Assembly: GCA_013112635.1 (NCBI GenBank)
Contig: JABFGF010000013.1
Location: 1 to 64,000, forward strand
DNA: 64,000 bases
Origin: Calditrichota bacterium
GTDB lineage: Bacteria > Calditrichota > Calditrichia > Calditrichales > J004
Direction: 5' to 3'
Below, in pieces: positions 35,642-43,543 of the stretch. The position numbers and the translations under genes were made by a program. Every line of letters begins with the position of its first letter. Position 1 is the first letter of the stretch. The notes below the pieces were generated by a model, which searched no databases, was not told the DNA's origin, and saw nothing but the letters and a program-made list of their open reading frames with translations.

Positions 35642-36592
35642 ATGAAATTTTGGAAATTACCAGATCTTATGGCATCGTTTGAACATGCACGTTTGCAAAC
35701 AGCCTACTACTCAAAAAGCTTTTATATTTCTGCAAAGATGTTGCCAACGGAAAAAAGATGGGCCACATATGCCTTATATGGATTCTGCCGATACGCTGAT
35801 AATTTAATTGATAATCCGCGTAATCGAACACATCAGGAACTACTTAATGAAGTAAGGGCGCTGGAAACTGAAATAAACTCTGCTTATAACAGCGGTGAAT
35901 CAGAACACCCTATATTAAAATCATTTATTTTCGTTGCAAAACGCTATGGTATTCCAAAAGAATATCCAATGGACCTGCTGAAAGGTGTTGTAATGGATAT
36001 CGATAAAAAACGATATCAGACCTTTGAAGAACTCTATCTTTTTTGTTACAGGGTTGCTGGCGTTGTTGGTTTAATGATGACGCATGTGCTGGGCTATAAA
36101 TCTGAAAAAGCATTTTATTACGCAGAAAAACTGGGGACGGCAATGCAGTTAACAAATATTCTTCGTGATATACAAGAGGATAAAAACATTGGACGGATTT
36201 ATTTACCAATTGAAGAACTCAATAAATTCGGATTATCAGAACATGATATAATCAATGAAAATATGCCAAAAAAAATGCATGACCTGATGAAATTCCAGAT
36301 AAAGCGTGCATCTCAATATTATGAAGATGGCAACAAAGGAATATCCTTACTTTCACGTGATGCGCAGTTTGCAATATTTTCTTCCAGTAAAATCTACAAT
36401 GGTATCCTGTTAAAAATTGAAGCACAAAATTATAATCCATTTCTGGGTCGTGTTTATGTTTCTCAAGTAAAGAAATTTGGGATTCTTTTTCAGGAAATAA
36501 TTAAAACAAAAATGATATACCCAATCACGCGAATGGGACTTAATTATAAAATATCAGCTACCACTTTGTTATCAGATAGGGGGATTCGATAA
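35642..36592 (+). CDS. crtB: Phytoene synthase
   Basis: A 316-aa trans-isoprenyl diphosphate synthase that joins two GGPP molecules to phytoene. The aspartate motifs are present: YADNLIDNP (near 57) and NILRDIQED (near 180). Length and motifs fit bacterial CrtB. No crtE (GGPP synthase) is in the window, so the precursor must come from elsewhere. Its stop overlaps the crtZ start as TAATG. Confidence 0.95.
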   Translation: MKFWKLPDLMASFEHARLQTAYYSKSFYISAKMLPTEKRWATYALYGFCRYADNLIDNPRNRTHQELLNEVRALETEINSAYNSGESEHPILKSFIFVAKRYGIPKEYPMDLLKGVVMDIDKKRYQTFEELYLFCYRVAGVVGLMMTHVLGYKSEKAFYYAEKLGTAMQLTNILRDIQEDKNIGRIYLPIEELNKFGLSEHDIINENMPKKMHDLMKFQIKRASQYYEDGNKGISLLSRDAQFAIFSSSKIYNGILLKIEAQNYNPFLGRVYVSQVKKFGILFQEIIKTKMIYPITRMGLNYKISATTLLSDRGIR

Positions 36593-37065
36593 TGGACTTT
36601 GCCATAAACACAATTATTTTAATTGCCAGTTTTTCTTTTATGGAATTTTTGGCCTGGTTTGCACATAAATATGTAATGCACACTTTTGGCTGGAGCCTTC
36701 ATAGAGATCACCATTTCAAAGAGCCAGATCAGACTTTTGAATTAAACGATCTATATTTCCTGATATTTGCAGCTCCTGGTATTTCCTTTTTGTTTTTTGG
36801 TTACCACAATGGAAGTTATGATCCGCTCTTTTGGGTTGGGGCAGGAATATCTTTATATGGAATGGCCTATGTTTTTGTCCATGATATTTTCATTCACCAA
36901 CGCCTTAAAATTTTAACCAGGACACAAAATACTTATTTACTGGCCATGCGTAAAGCGCATAAAATTCATCATAAACATTTACAAAAAGAACATGGGGAGT
37001 GTTTTGGTTTTTTGTGGGTGCCTCCAAAGTATTTAAAAGAAGCACATTTAAAAAAGAGGTCTTAA
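36592..37065 (+). CDS. crtZ: Beta-carotene hydroxylase
   Basis: A 157-aa membrane di-iron hydroxylase with four His clusters: HKYVMH, HRDHH, HDIFIHQR and HKIHHKH, typical of CrtZ in the fatty-acid-hydroxylase superfamily. It adds 3-hydroxyls to beta-ionone rings, giving cryptoxanthin then zeaxanthin. Translation is coupled to crtB (TAATG) and crtY starts 1 base after its stop. Confidence 0.92.
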   Translation: MDFAINTIILIASFSFMEFLAWFAHKYVMHTFGWSLHRDHHFKEPDQTFELNDLYFLIFAAPGISFLFFGYHNGSYDPLFWVGAGISLYGMAYVFVHDIFIHQRLKILTRTQNTYLLAMRKAHKIHHKHLQKEHGECFGFLWVPPKYLKEAHLKKRS

Positions 37066-37066
37066 C

Positions 37067-37786
37067 ATGTCAACATATTTTTGGATATTACTCTTAACAA
37101 TTATTATTCCATTACCGGCTTCATTTGATAAACGAATTCAGTTTCACAAAGAATGGTACGCTTTTATCCCGGCAATGCTTATTACGGGTTTGTTTTTCAT
37201 TATATGGGATATTTATTTTACTCAACTCCAGGTTTGGGGATTTAATAGCAGTCACCTGGCAGGTATATATTTATTCAATTTACCAATAGAAGAGATTATA
37301 TTTTTTGTTGCAATTCCTTATGCGATTGTTTTTACATATTATAGCCTTACAAAAGTTATTCCTCAAAAAGAAATAAATAAACCAATATTTTCAATCACAT
37401 TTCTAATTGCTTTATTACTGCTAATTATCGCCCTTTTCAATCTTGATAAGATTTACACCAGCATTACATTTATGCTTACAGCCATATTCTTACTAATGCA
37501 TATTTTTATTCTTCGCAGCCATTACCTCAAAACATTTTTTATTTCGTATGCTATTATTTTTCTTATTCCATTTATTTTTGTAAATGGAGCATTAACGGGC
37601 ATGATGACGGCAGAGCCTGTCGTTTGGTATAATGATTCCGAAAATTTAGGCATACGAATTTTTACTATACCTATAGAAGATTTTGTATACGGGATGTTGT
37701 TGTATTTGATGAACGTGACTTTGTTTGAGCAGATAAAAGAAGTGAGGAAAGAAAACAGAATTTATAAATCCTCAGCATTGGTTTAA
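37067..37786 (+). CDS. Lycopene cyclase, heterodimer-type fused (CrtYcd-like)
   Basis: A 239-aa membrane protein with about seven helices and two copies of the cyclase-domain pattern: LPIEEIIFFVAIPYAIVF (near 74) and TIPIEDFVYGMLLYL (near 205). The paired PxEE/PxED motifs are the hallmark of the CrtYc/CrtYd-type lycopene beta-cyclase, here as one chain. It closes lycopene's ends to beta-rings, completing the path to zeaxanthin with CrtZ. Last gene of the operon. Confidence 0.88.
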   Translation: MSTYFWILLLTIIIPLPASFDKRIQFHKEWYAFIPAMLITGLFFIIWDIYFTQLQVWGFNSSHLAGIYLFNLPIEEIIFFVAIPYAIVFTYYSLTKVIPQKEINKPIFSITFLIALLLLIIALFNLDKIYTSITFMLTAIFLLMHIFILRSHYLKTFFISYAIIFLIPFIFVNGALTGMMTAEPVVWYNDSENLGIRIFTIPIEDFVYGMLLYLMNVTLFEQIKEVRKENRIYKSSALV

Positions 37787-37799
37787 ATTCAACCATCAG

Positions 37800-38747
37800 T
37801 TAAGCATTTAGAAACTCAATGGCTCGTTGTTCTGAATAGTATAACCCACTTTTATTGAAACTTACAAACCCGACATGCCCGCCATATTTTGGTGTTTCAA
37901 GGCAAACGAATTTATTTTCATCCACTTCGGTATGTGGGTAACACTCTTCTGCGAGAAATGGATCATTTAATGAATTAACAATAAGGGTGGGGATTTTTAT
38001 TTCGGGAATAAAATATTTGCTGCTGCACTTTTTCCAGTAGTCTTCTGCATTTTTAAAGCCATGGATTTTTGAAGTATAGCGGTCATCAAAATCCTTAAAG
38101 GTTTTTACCAGTTGAAAATCCTTATCATCTATTTGCCCGGGGAACATATCCATTTTGATTTTGATTTTCTGGTGTAGAAATTTCAAAAAACGTTTCATGT
38201 AGATTTTATTACTAAAACGGGCCAATTCTTCAGCACTCGATTTTAAGTGGCATGGAACAGAAAAAACACAAGCTTTGCTTATTATTTGGTTGGCTTTTTC
38301 AGCTTGTTCACCAAGGTAGACAAGTATCTGATTTCCTCCCATACTAAATCCAACAAGCGCCAATTCTTGATAATTGCCTGTATTATTAACATGGTCAATC
38401 ACAGTCTGCAAATCATCCGTTGTCCCGCTATGATAGAACCGTAACTTCCTGTTTATTTCTCCACTACAGGATCGAAAGTTCCAGGCTAAAACATCCCAGC
38501 CTGCCATGTTTAATGCTTTGGCCATGCCGATTACATAATGACGGTGAGAACTGCCTTCCATTCCGTGGGAAATAATGGCTATCTTTTTGGATGACACTCT
38601 TGACCAGTCAAGATCGAGAAAATCATTATCCGGTGTATTTATTCTTTCACGATTATAAAAAGCCGGATTCAATTTTCTGAACAAGGATGGATAAATAGTT
38701 TGAAGATGGCCGTTTGACAAAAACAGCGGAGGGCAATAATCTTGCAT
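37800..38747 (-). CDS. Alpha/beta hydrolase, YheT-like
   Basis: A 315-aa hydrolase of the YheT (AB-hydrolase associated) group. Recognisable pieces are LSNGHLQTIYPS at the start, oxyanion HGMEGSS, nucleophile elbow GFSMGGNQ (Ser), the acid in NSLNDPF and the His in GGHVGF near the end. Likely a cytosolic esterase or lipase; substrate unknown. It converges with the carotenoid operon (13-base gap). Confidence 0.87.
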   Translation of the reverse strand: MQDYCPPLFLSNGHLQTIYPSLFRKLNPAFYNRERINTPDNDFLDLDWSRVSSKKIAIISHGMEGSSHRHYVIGMAKALNMAGWDVLAWNFRSCSGEINRKLRFYHSGTTDDLQTVIDHVNNTGNYQELALVGFSMGGNQILVYLGEQAEKANQIISKACVFSVPCHLKSSAEELARFSNKIYMKRFLKFLHQKIKIKMDMFPGQIDDKDFQLVKTFKDFDDRYTSKIHGFKNAEDYWKKCSSKYFIPEIKIPTLIVNSLNDPFLAEECYPHTEVDENKFVCLETPKYGGHVGFVSFNKSGLYYSEQRAIEFLNA

Positions 38748-38813
38748 AAATAGTTTTTATGTAGAATTGAATTACTCAATAATTCAATTATTTTTAATTA
38801 CGGTTTTTAGTCG

Positions 38814-39659
38814 CTAATTTTGCTTTATAGATTTAAGTGAATCGTTTTTTTCACTTACCTCATTATATGGCGACCATTTTTTCCAACCTTCAAGTTCTAT
38901 TTTTACACTCCCGATAAATACTTCCATATATGACAAAATTGGAACACGAAAGGCGTCATCACTAAACCAGGCTTCAAATGGTCCGGTAACTCCTGCAATG
39001 CCTTCAACAAAAAGCTCACCATTAAAATACAAAGTTGAAAGCCCCTGTGGAATTGAATCAATCTCAGTAATTGTTCTTTCTTCTGTAAAGTTAAAAACAA
39101 CATCGCCGGATTTATCTTCAATAAATGTTGAAACTGTATCCTTGCCCGGTATGGCAGAGTTTATTCGTGCAAAATAAATAAGGCTAATTCCATCAATTTT
39201 TTTTGGAGTTAAGGTAAGTGTTTTTTTCTGAACCTTCTTGGGATCTTCTAAATCAACAAGGCTCACATTGATTTTCATATTATCATAATCAAAATCGTAA
39301 ATTGCATTGTATTTTTCACCATCTATTTTTTCATCAGAGACAAAACGGGCAACTTTAAAATCATCAGTAATGTAGGTATTGTAAACACTTTCATGGTCAA
39401 TCCAAAAAAGTAAGGGATTAGATTGAATTACAACTTTTATATGATTTGCATTCTTCCCGTTAACTTCTTCTTTTCCCAAATTTGAAAGAGTTATTTTCCC
39501 AAGATGGAAAAATGAATAATCTACACCATACGTAAGCTCCTGCCCTTTTTGCCATTTAAACTCCTTATGATCCTGAGCCTGGATACTCTGTGTAAAAATT
39601 AATAATAAAATCGTGATAATTAATTGGAATAATTTTGTGGTAAATTTGCGGATGAACAT
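38814..39659 (-). CDS. DUF3108 periplasmic protein
   Basis: A 281-aa protein from the ATG at 39659 (AAGGA upstream); a TTG reading to 39689 is less likely. The signal is KLFQLIITILLLIFTQSIQAQ, followed by KGQELTYGVDYSFFHLGKI and strands such as WIDHESVYNT, as in DUF3108. The family forms a lipocalin-like or beta-clam fold and is often linked to outer-membrane or polysaccharide systems; its role is unknown. Monocistronic. Confidence 0.78.
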   Translation of the reverse strand: MFIRKFTTKLFQLIITILLLIFTQSIQAQDHKEFKWQKGQELTYGVDYSFFHLGKITLSNLGKEEVNGKNANHIKVVIQSNPLLFWIDHESVYNTYITDDFKVARFVSDEKIDGEKYNAIYDFDYDNMKINVSLVDLEDPKKVQKKTLTLTPKKIDGISLIYFARINSAIPGKDTVSTFIEDKSGDVVFNFTEERTITEIDSIPQGLSTLYFNGELFVEGIAGVTGPFEAWFSDDAFRVPILSYMEVFIGSVKIELEGWKKWSPYNEVSEKNDSLKSIKQN

Positions 39660-39847
39660 TTTGGTCAGATTTCCTTCAAATAATTTCAAAGAAACAATAT
39701 ACGTTTATATTCTAAATTGTTTCTGTTAAAAATATCATATTTTAGTTTTTTAGGATTAGAGATAATCTCGTCACGATACGTAGTTTTATTAGAGGCTTTA
39801 TTTCGATATTATTGTCTCACAGATGGAATTATGAAATTATTTTATCA

Positions 39848-40438
39848 TTAATAATTTTCCACAAAAGTTTGTTTTAAAATAGTTTTCAAATTATCAATAT
39901 ATTGTTCTTGCGACCAGCCGTATTCTACAACTAAATGCTCCCAATTATAAACGGATAGCATTGTCATAAACACTTCAGTTGCATCTTTTTGAGACCAACG
40001 CCCGGCAAGAATTCCTTCACTTTGCAATGTTTCAACAATTTCCTGGCATACATCAAATAAGCAACGCATACTACCATCCCAGGCTGTTGCCGCGGCCTCA
40101 TCTGTGTCACGCGTTTTCAATAGTGCTTTGGCCAAACCATATATTTCGGGAATATAATTTCCCCAGACGTTAACGCAAGCGTCTATTAATTCACCTCCAT
40201 TATCAGCAGTTTTTAACTGATTTAAGCGTTCATTTAATCCTTTTACATCATCCACATATGCCACTGTCGCTATCATCAGTTCTGTGCGATTTGAAAAATG
40301 GAGGTACAATGCCTGGCGAGAGATACCTACATCAGCTGCGATATCACGCATATGCACATCCTGACCAACACGTTGCTCCATCAAATGCCAGGTGGTTTCG
40401 AGAATTTTTTTCCGGGTTAAATCTTTTTTAGTTGACAT
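39848..40438 (-). CDS. TetR-family repressor
   Basis: A 196-aa regulator with a TetR helix-turn-helix (about 10-55; VHMRDIAADVGISRQALYLH) and a C-terminal ligand domain. The start codon lies inside the palindrome 40432-40446, and its -10 is only 7 bases upstream of the ATG, so the mRNA seems leaderless. It is divergent from a flavodoxin and an NAD(P)-binding gene, and both palindromes lie between them, so it likely represses itself and those two genes. Ligand unknown. Confidence 0.88.
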   Translation of the reverse strand: MSTKKDLTRKKILETTWHLMEQRVGQDVHMRDIAADVGISRQALYLHFSNRTELMIATVAYVDDVKGLNERLNQLKTADNGGELIDACVNVWGNYIPEIYGLAKALLKTRDTDEAAATAWDGSMRCLFDVCQEIVETLQSEGILAGRWSQKDATEVFMTMLSVYNWEHLVVEYGWSQEQYIDNLKTILKQTFVENY

Positions 40439-40446
40439 GATGTCAA
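40432..40446. promoter_or_regulatory. TetR operator 1
   Basis: TTGACATGATGTCAA, a perfect 15-bp palindrome, covers the start of the TetR gene and its predicted transcription start. A bound repressor here would block its own transcription. Confidence 0.8.
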
Positions 40447-40474
40447 GTATACTCTATATTCTCCGGCAAGTCAA
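40446..40474 (-). promoter_or_regulatory. Promoter of the TetR gene
   Basis: On the minus strand TTGACT (40469-40474), 17 bases, TATACT (40446-40451). The predicted start site falls at about the A of the ATG, giving a leaderless transcript. Confidence 0.65.
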
Positions 40475-40489
40475 TTGACACGGTGTCAA
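40475..40489. promoter_or_regulatory. TetR operator 2 and -35 of the flavodoxin operon
   Basis: TTGACACGGTGTCAA is a second perfect palindrome with the same arms (TTGACA...TGTCAA). Its TTGACA can also serve as -35 for the plus-strand genes, with a TATTAT 19 bases on (spacing longer than ideal). Repressor binding would shut that promoter. Confidence 0.75.
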
Positions 40490-40519
40490 GTAATGGTAGT
40501 ATTATAATGGAAGTAATCT

Positions 40520-41236
40520 ATGAAAAATCAAACAAGAAGAGAGTTTCTCATTAACGGAAGCATATTAAGCATAGCTGCAATTAGCTCTACTTCAACAGGA
40601 AGCGAACGCCTCTTGTCCCAGCCTATTGAAGCAGATAAAATTCAATTTCCTGAATCGGATTGTAGCAAAAACATCGATGACAATTATAAAATACTAATTG
40701 CATATGCTTCTGAATTCGAGTCAACTGCTGAAGTTGCAATAGCTATCTCAAAAGTTTTCTGTGCAAGGGGCCATTTTGTTGAAACTAAATGGATCAAAAA
40801 TATACATAGTATACAAAAATATGACGCTGTCATTCTTGGAAGCGCTATTCAATATGACAAATGGATGCCTGAAGCAGAAAAGTTTGTTCAATTAAACCAG
40901 AAAAAACTTAGAGAAATTCCTGTAGCCTATTTCTTTACATGCCTTACTCTCTCAGAAAAAAGCAAAAAAACAGAGAAAACGGCCAGTAAATATGCCGAGA
41001 AACTCATGGCCATTGATCCTTTGGTAAATCCACTAAGTATTGGACAATTCGCAGGTGTACTCGATTATGATAAAATGTCTCTTTTTAAGAAACTTATGTT
41101 TAAAACTATTTCTTTGGTTACCGGCGTTCAGGAGGGCGATTACAGGAATTGGAATATCATTGATGGATGGGCAAACAACGTACATTTTAGATTTTCAAAA
41201 AAAATGAAAAACAAAAGTGATGTAAACAAAGTTTAA
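40520..41236 (+). CDS. Tat-signal flavodoxin-domain protein
   Basis: A 238-aa protein with a twin-arginine-like start (MKNQTRREFLINGSIL). The flavodoxin fold runs from about 50 with ILIAYASEFESTAEVA as FMN loop and VILGSAIQYDKWMPEAEKF. It resembles Flavodoxin_5/HemG-like proteins that oxidise protoporphyrinogen or shuttle electrons; the Tat signal suggests export, which is unusual for the family. GGAAG precedes the ATG. In an operon with the NAD(P)-binding protein and under the TetR operator. Confidence 0.8.
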   Translation: MKNQTRREFLINGSILSIAAISSTSTGSERLLSQPIEADKIQFPESDCSKNIDDNYKILIAYASEFESTAEVAIAISKVFCARGHFVETKWIKNIHSIQKYDAVILGSAIQYDKWMPEAEKFVQLNQKKLREIPVAYFFTCLTLSEKSKKTEKTASKYAEKLMAIDPLVNPLSIGQFAGVLDYDKMSLFKKLMFKTISLVTGVQEGDYRNWNIIDGWANNVHFRFSKKMKNKSDVNKV

Positions 41237-41256
41237 ACATAAAAAAAGGAAAGAAT

Positions 41257-41886
41257 ATGAAATTAATAGTATTTGGTGCCTCCGGTGGTACTGGCCAATT
41301 CCTGGTTACTCAGGCACTTAAACAGGGACATGAGGTAACAGCTTTTGTCCGGAATCCGCAAAAACTGAAGCAAAAAGGTTCTAAGTTGAAAGTGATACAA
41401 GGTGATGTTTTGGATACTCAAACGTTGGAAAAAGCCATATCCGGGCATGATGCCGTTTTGTGCTCAATTGGTTTATCAAAAATTTTTGACAAGAGTAACT
41501 TAAGGGCAAACGGTACAAAAAATATTATTGAGGCAATGAGAAAAACCAAAGTAAAGCGGCTCATTTGTCAATCCACATTTGGCGCAGGTGATAGTTATAA
41601 TATGCTGCCCTTCAGTTATAAATATTTAGTTTTTCCATTATTATTAAGGCGCGTACTTGCTGATCATGAAGTTCAGGAAAAATATGTAAGGGAAAGTAAA
41701 CTAGACTGGACAATTGTGCGTCCGGGCTCCTTAACTGATGATGTGGAAACCGGCATTTATTTTCATGGGTTTACAGCTGGGACAAAAGTAACAGCAAAAA
41801 TTTCCAGAGCGGATGCTGCAAACTTTATGTTGAAACAGTTAAACGATGCTCGCTATATGTTAAAATCTCCTAGCCTTTCATACTAA
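41257..41886 (+). CDS. NAD(P)-binding atypical SDR (NmrA/BVR-B-like)
   Basis: A 209-aa Rossmann protein with VFGASGGTGQFLVTQALKQG at the N-terminus (GxxGxxG) and then VTAFVRNPQKL and LDWTIVRPGSLTD, the pattern of PF13460 NAD(P)H-binding proteins such as biliverdin-reductase-B-like enzymes. No YxxxK catalytic pair is evident. Probably a reductase or redox sensor. AAAGGA precedes the ATG. It lies 20 bases after the flavodoxin gene and shares its TetR control. Confidence 0.85.
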   Translation: MKLIVFGASGGTGQFLVTQALKQGHEVTAFVRNPQKLKQKGSKLKVIQGDVLDTQTLEKAISGHDAVLCSIGLSKIFDKSNLRANGTKNIIEAMRKTKVKRLICQSTFGAGDSYNMLPFSYKYLVFPLLLRRVLADHEVQEKYVRESKLDWTIVRPGSLTDDVETGIYFHGFTAGTKVTAKISRADAANFMLKQLNDARYMLKSPSLSY

Positions 41887-41899
41887 AATCATTTTGAGC

Positions 41900-41937
41900 G
41901 AAGCATCTTTAATTATTTGAGAAGTTTAAGGTGCTTC
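41900..41937. repeat. Palindromic repeat between convergent genes
   Basis: GAAGCATCTT (41900-41909) pairs with AAGGTGCTTC (41928-41937). The flank TTTTGAGCGAAGCATC resembles the dispersed GAGCGAAG repeat type seen near 4.9 kb. It lies between two genes that end facing each other and may end transcription both ways. Confidence 0.45.
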
Positions 41938-41947
41938 CATCTACTGT

Positions 41948-42610
41948 TTAGCCTCCACCACCATGGCGGATAATTTTGGCGTCTTTCATAAAAACCACAT
42001 CTTCCGCAATATTTGTTGATAAATCACCCACTCGCTCCAAGGAACGGGCTGCACGAACAACGCCAAACGCTTCATTGATTTTGCTGACATCCTTTTTTAT
42101 AAGCTCCTTCGCATCTTTCAGAATTTCGTCATATAAATTATCAACATCCTCGTCTTTCTCAAGCACATCACGGGCATCATCTGCATCCTGATGGATAAAG
42201 GAGCTGACTACATCATGCAGCATAGAACACGATATTTTTTTCATGTCATTAAGTTTCTTTACCAATTCTGCAGGAACCGGTTCATCTTTTAGTTCCAAAA
42301 CCGTTTGAGCGATGTTTGCAGCATGGTCGCCTATTCGTTCCAAATCATTATTCATTTTTAAGCCACCAACAATAAAGCGCAGGTCTATTGCCACAGGCTG
42401 TTGCAATGCCAGTAATGCCAAAATATTCTCTTCAATTTTAACTTCAAGGTCATCCACTTCATTATCTTTTGCGATAACCTGTTCAGCCAATTTTATATCC
42501 TGTTTTTTAAAGGCTTTTATCGATTGGCGAATATTATGCTCTACTTCGTTGGCCAGAAAAATCAGGTCTTTTTTTATATTATCAAGTAGGTGTATAAACT
42601 TTTCTTTCAT
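41948..42610 (-). CDS. phoU: Phosphate-specific transport regulator PhoU
   Basis: A 220-aa helical protein with two PhoU repeats, each with an E/DxxxD metal motif: DNEVDDLEVKIEENI in the first and DEDVDNLYDEI in the second. It links the Pst transporter to the PhoR kinase and dampens the Pho response when phosphate is ample. Its start meets the pstB stop (1-base overlap). Last gene of the pst operon. The glycine-rich end (HGGGG) is not conserved in the family. Confidence 0.95.
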   Translation of the reverse strand: MKEKFIHLLDNIKKDLIFLANEVEHNIRQSIKAFKKQDIKLAEQVIAKDNEVDDLEVKIEENILALLALQQPVAIDLRFIVGGLKMNNDLERIGDHAANIAQTVLELKDEPVPAELVKKLNDMKKISCSMLHDVVSSFIHQDADDARDVLEKDEDVDNLYDEILKDAKELIKKDVSKINEAFGVVRAARSLERVGDLSTNIAEDVVFMKDAKIIRHGGGG

Positions 42611-43419
42611 TATCCAAACCTTCCGGTGATATAATCTTCTGTTAATTTTTCAGTTGGGTTGGTAAATATTTTTTTAGTCTCATCTCGTTCAACAAGTTCT
42701 CCCAACATCATAAAGGCTGTATAATCGGATATACGCGCAGCCTGTTGCATATTATGGGTCACGATCACGATTGTGTAATCTTTTTTCAATTCTTCAATTG
42801 TTTCTTCAATTTTTCCTGTTGAGATTGGATCCAGTGCTGAGGCCGGTTCATCCATTAAAATTATATCCGGTTTGTTTGCCAATGTACGAGCAATGCATAA
42901 ACGTTGCTGCTGCCCACCAGATAAATCCAAAGCAGAATTATGAAGCCGGTCTTTTACCTCACGCCACAAATCACCTTGTACCAGAGCTGATTCAACTATT
43001 TCATTTAAATCATTTTTATCTGTGATTCCATTTACTTGTGGCCCAAAAGCTACATTTTCCCAAATGCTCATCGGGAAAGGATTTGATTTTTGGAAAACCA
43101 TGCCAACAGATTTACGCAGATCTTCCATTTGCATATCCTGTTTATAAATATCCTCACCGTGAATCTTAATTTCACCATTTATATAAGAATCCTGGATTAG
43201 GTCATTCATCCGGTTAAAACATCTTAAAAGTGTTGATTTCCCACAACCGGACGGCCCGATAAAGGCGGTTACTTTTTTATCCGGAATGGTAATATTGACA
43301 TTTTTCAATGCCTGTGCTTCCGGATTATAAAAAAAATCCAGGTTTTTGGTTTCAATAACCACTTTTTCTTTTTTTACTTCATCTTCCATTATTTCTTTTT
43401 CCGTTGAATAAACTTCCAC
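42610..43419 (-). CDS. pstB: Phosphate ABC transporter ATP-binding protein PstB
   Basis: A 269-aa ABC ATPase with Walker [13 protein letters not shown], signature [12 protein letters not shown], Walker [14 protein letters not shown] and the H-loop VTHNM, with the PstB-typical RMNDLI after Walker A. It powers phosphate import through PstC/PstA. I start at the GTG at 43419, with GAGGA 8 bases upstream; an ATG 10 codons on is also possible. Confidence 0.96.
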   Translation of the reverse strand: MEVYSTEKEIMEDEVKKEKVVIETKNLDFFYNPEAQALKNVNITIPDKKVTAFIGPSGCGKSTLLRCFNRMNDLIQDSYINGEIKIHGEDIYKQDMQMEDLRKSVGMVFQKSNPFPMSIWENVAFGPQVNGITDKNDLNEIVESALVQGDLWREVKDRLHNSALDLSGGQQQRLCIARTLANKPDIILMDEPASALDPISTGKIEETIEELKKDYTIVIVTHNMQQAARISDYTAFMMLGELVERDETKKIFTNPTEKLTEDYITGRFG

Positions 43420-43451
43420 TTTATTTTCCTCACATCTGAAAGGTAGCGATC

Positions 43452-43517
43452 GTCATTCCGGACTCGTTTCGGAATCCCTAATTTAATAGATGGATCCTGA
43501 AATAAATTCAGGATGAC
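43452..43517. repeat. Double palindromic repeat inside the pst operon
   Basis: Two hairpins in tandem: GTCATTCCGGACTCG then TTTCGGAATCCC (43452-43478) and GGATCCTGAAAT then AAATTCAGGATGAC (43492-43517). The outer ends GTCATTC and GGATGAC can also pair. Same family as the units near 11.5 kb. It fills the gap between pstA and pstB, where it could lower or stabilise the downstream part of the message. Confidence 0.75.
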
Positions 43518-43543
43518 GGTTCCTTTTTAATATTCAAACCGAC

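Noticed and set aside
38764-38800. AT-rich hairpin (ATTGAATTA/TAATTCAAT) after the DUF3108 gene as a terminator
   Set aside because: The stem is all A/T and no T-tract follows on the minus strand; I did not list it as a feature.
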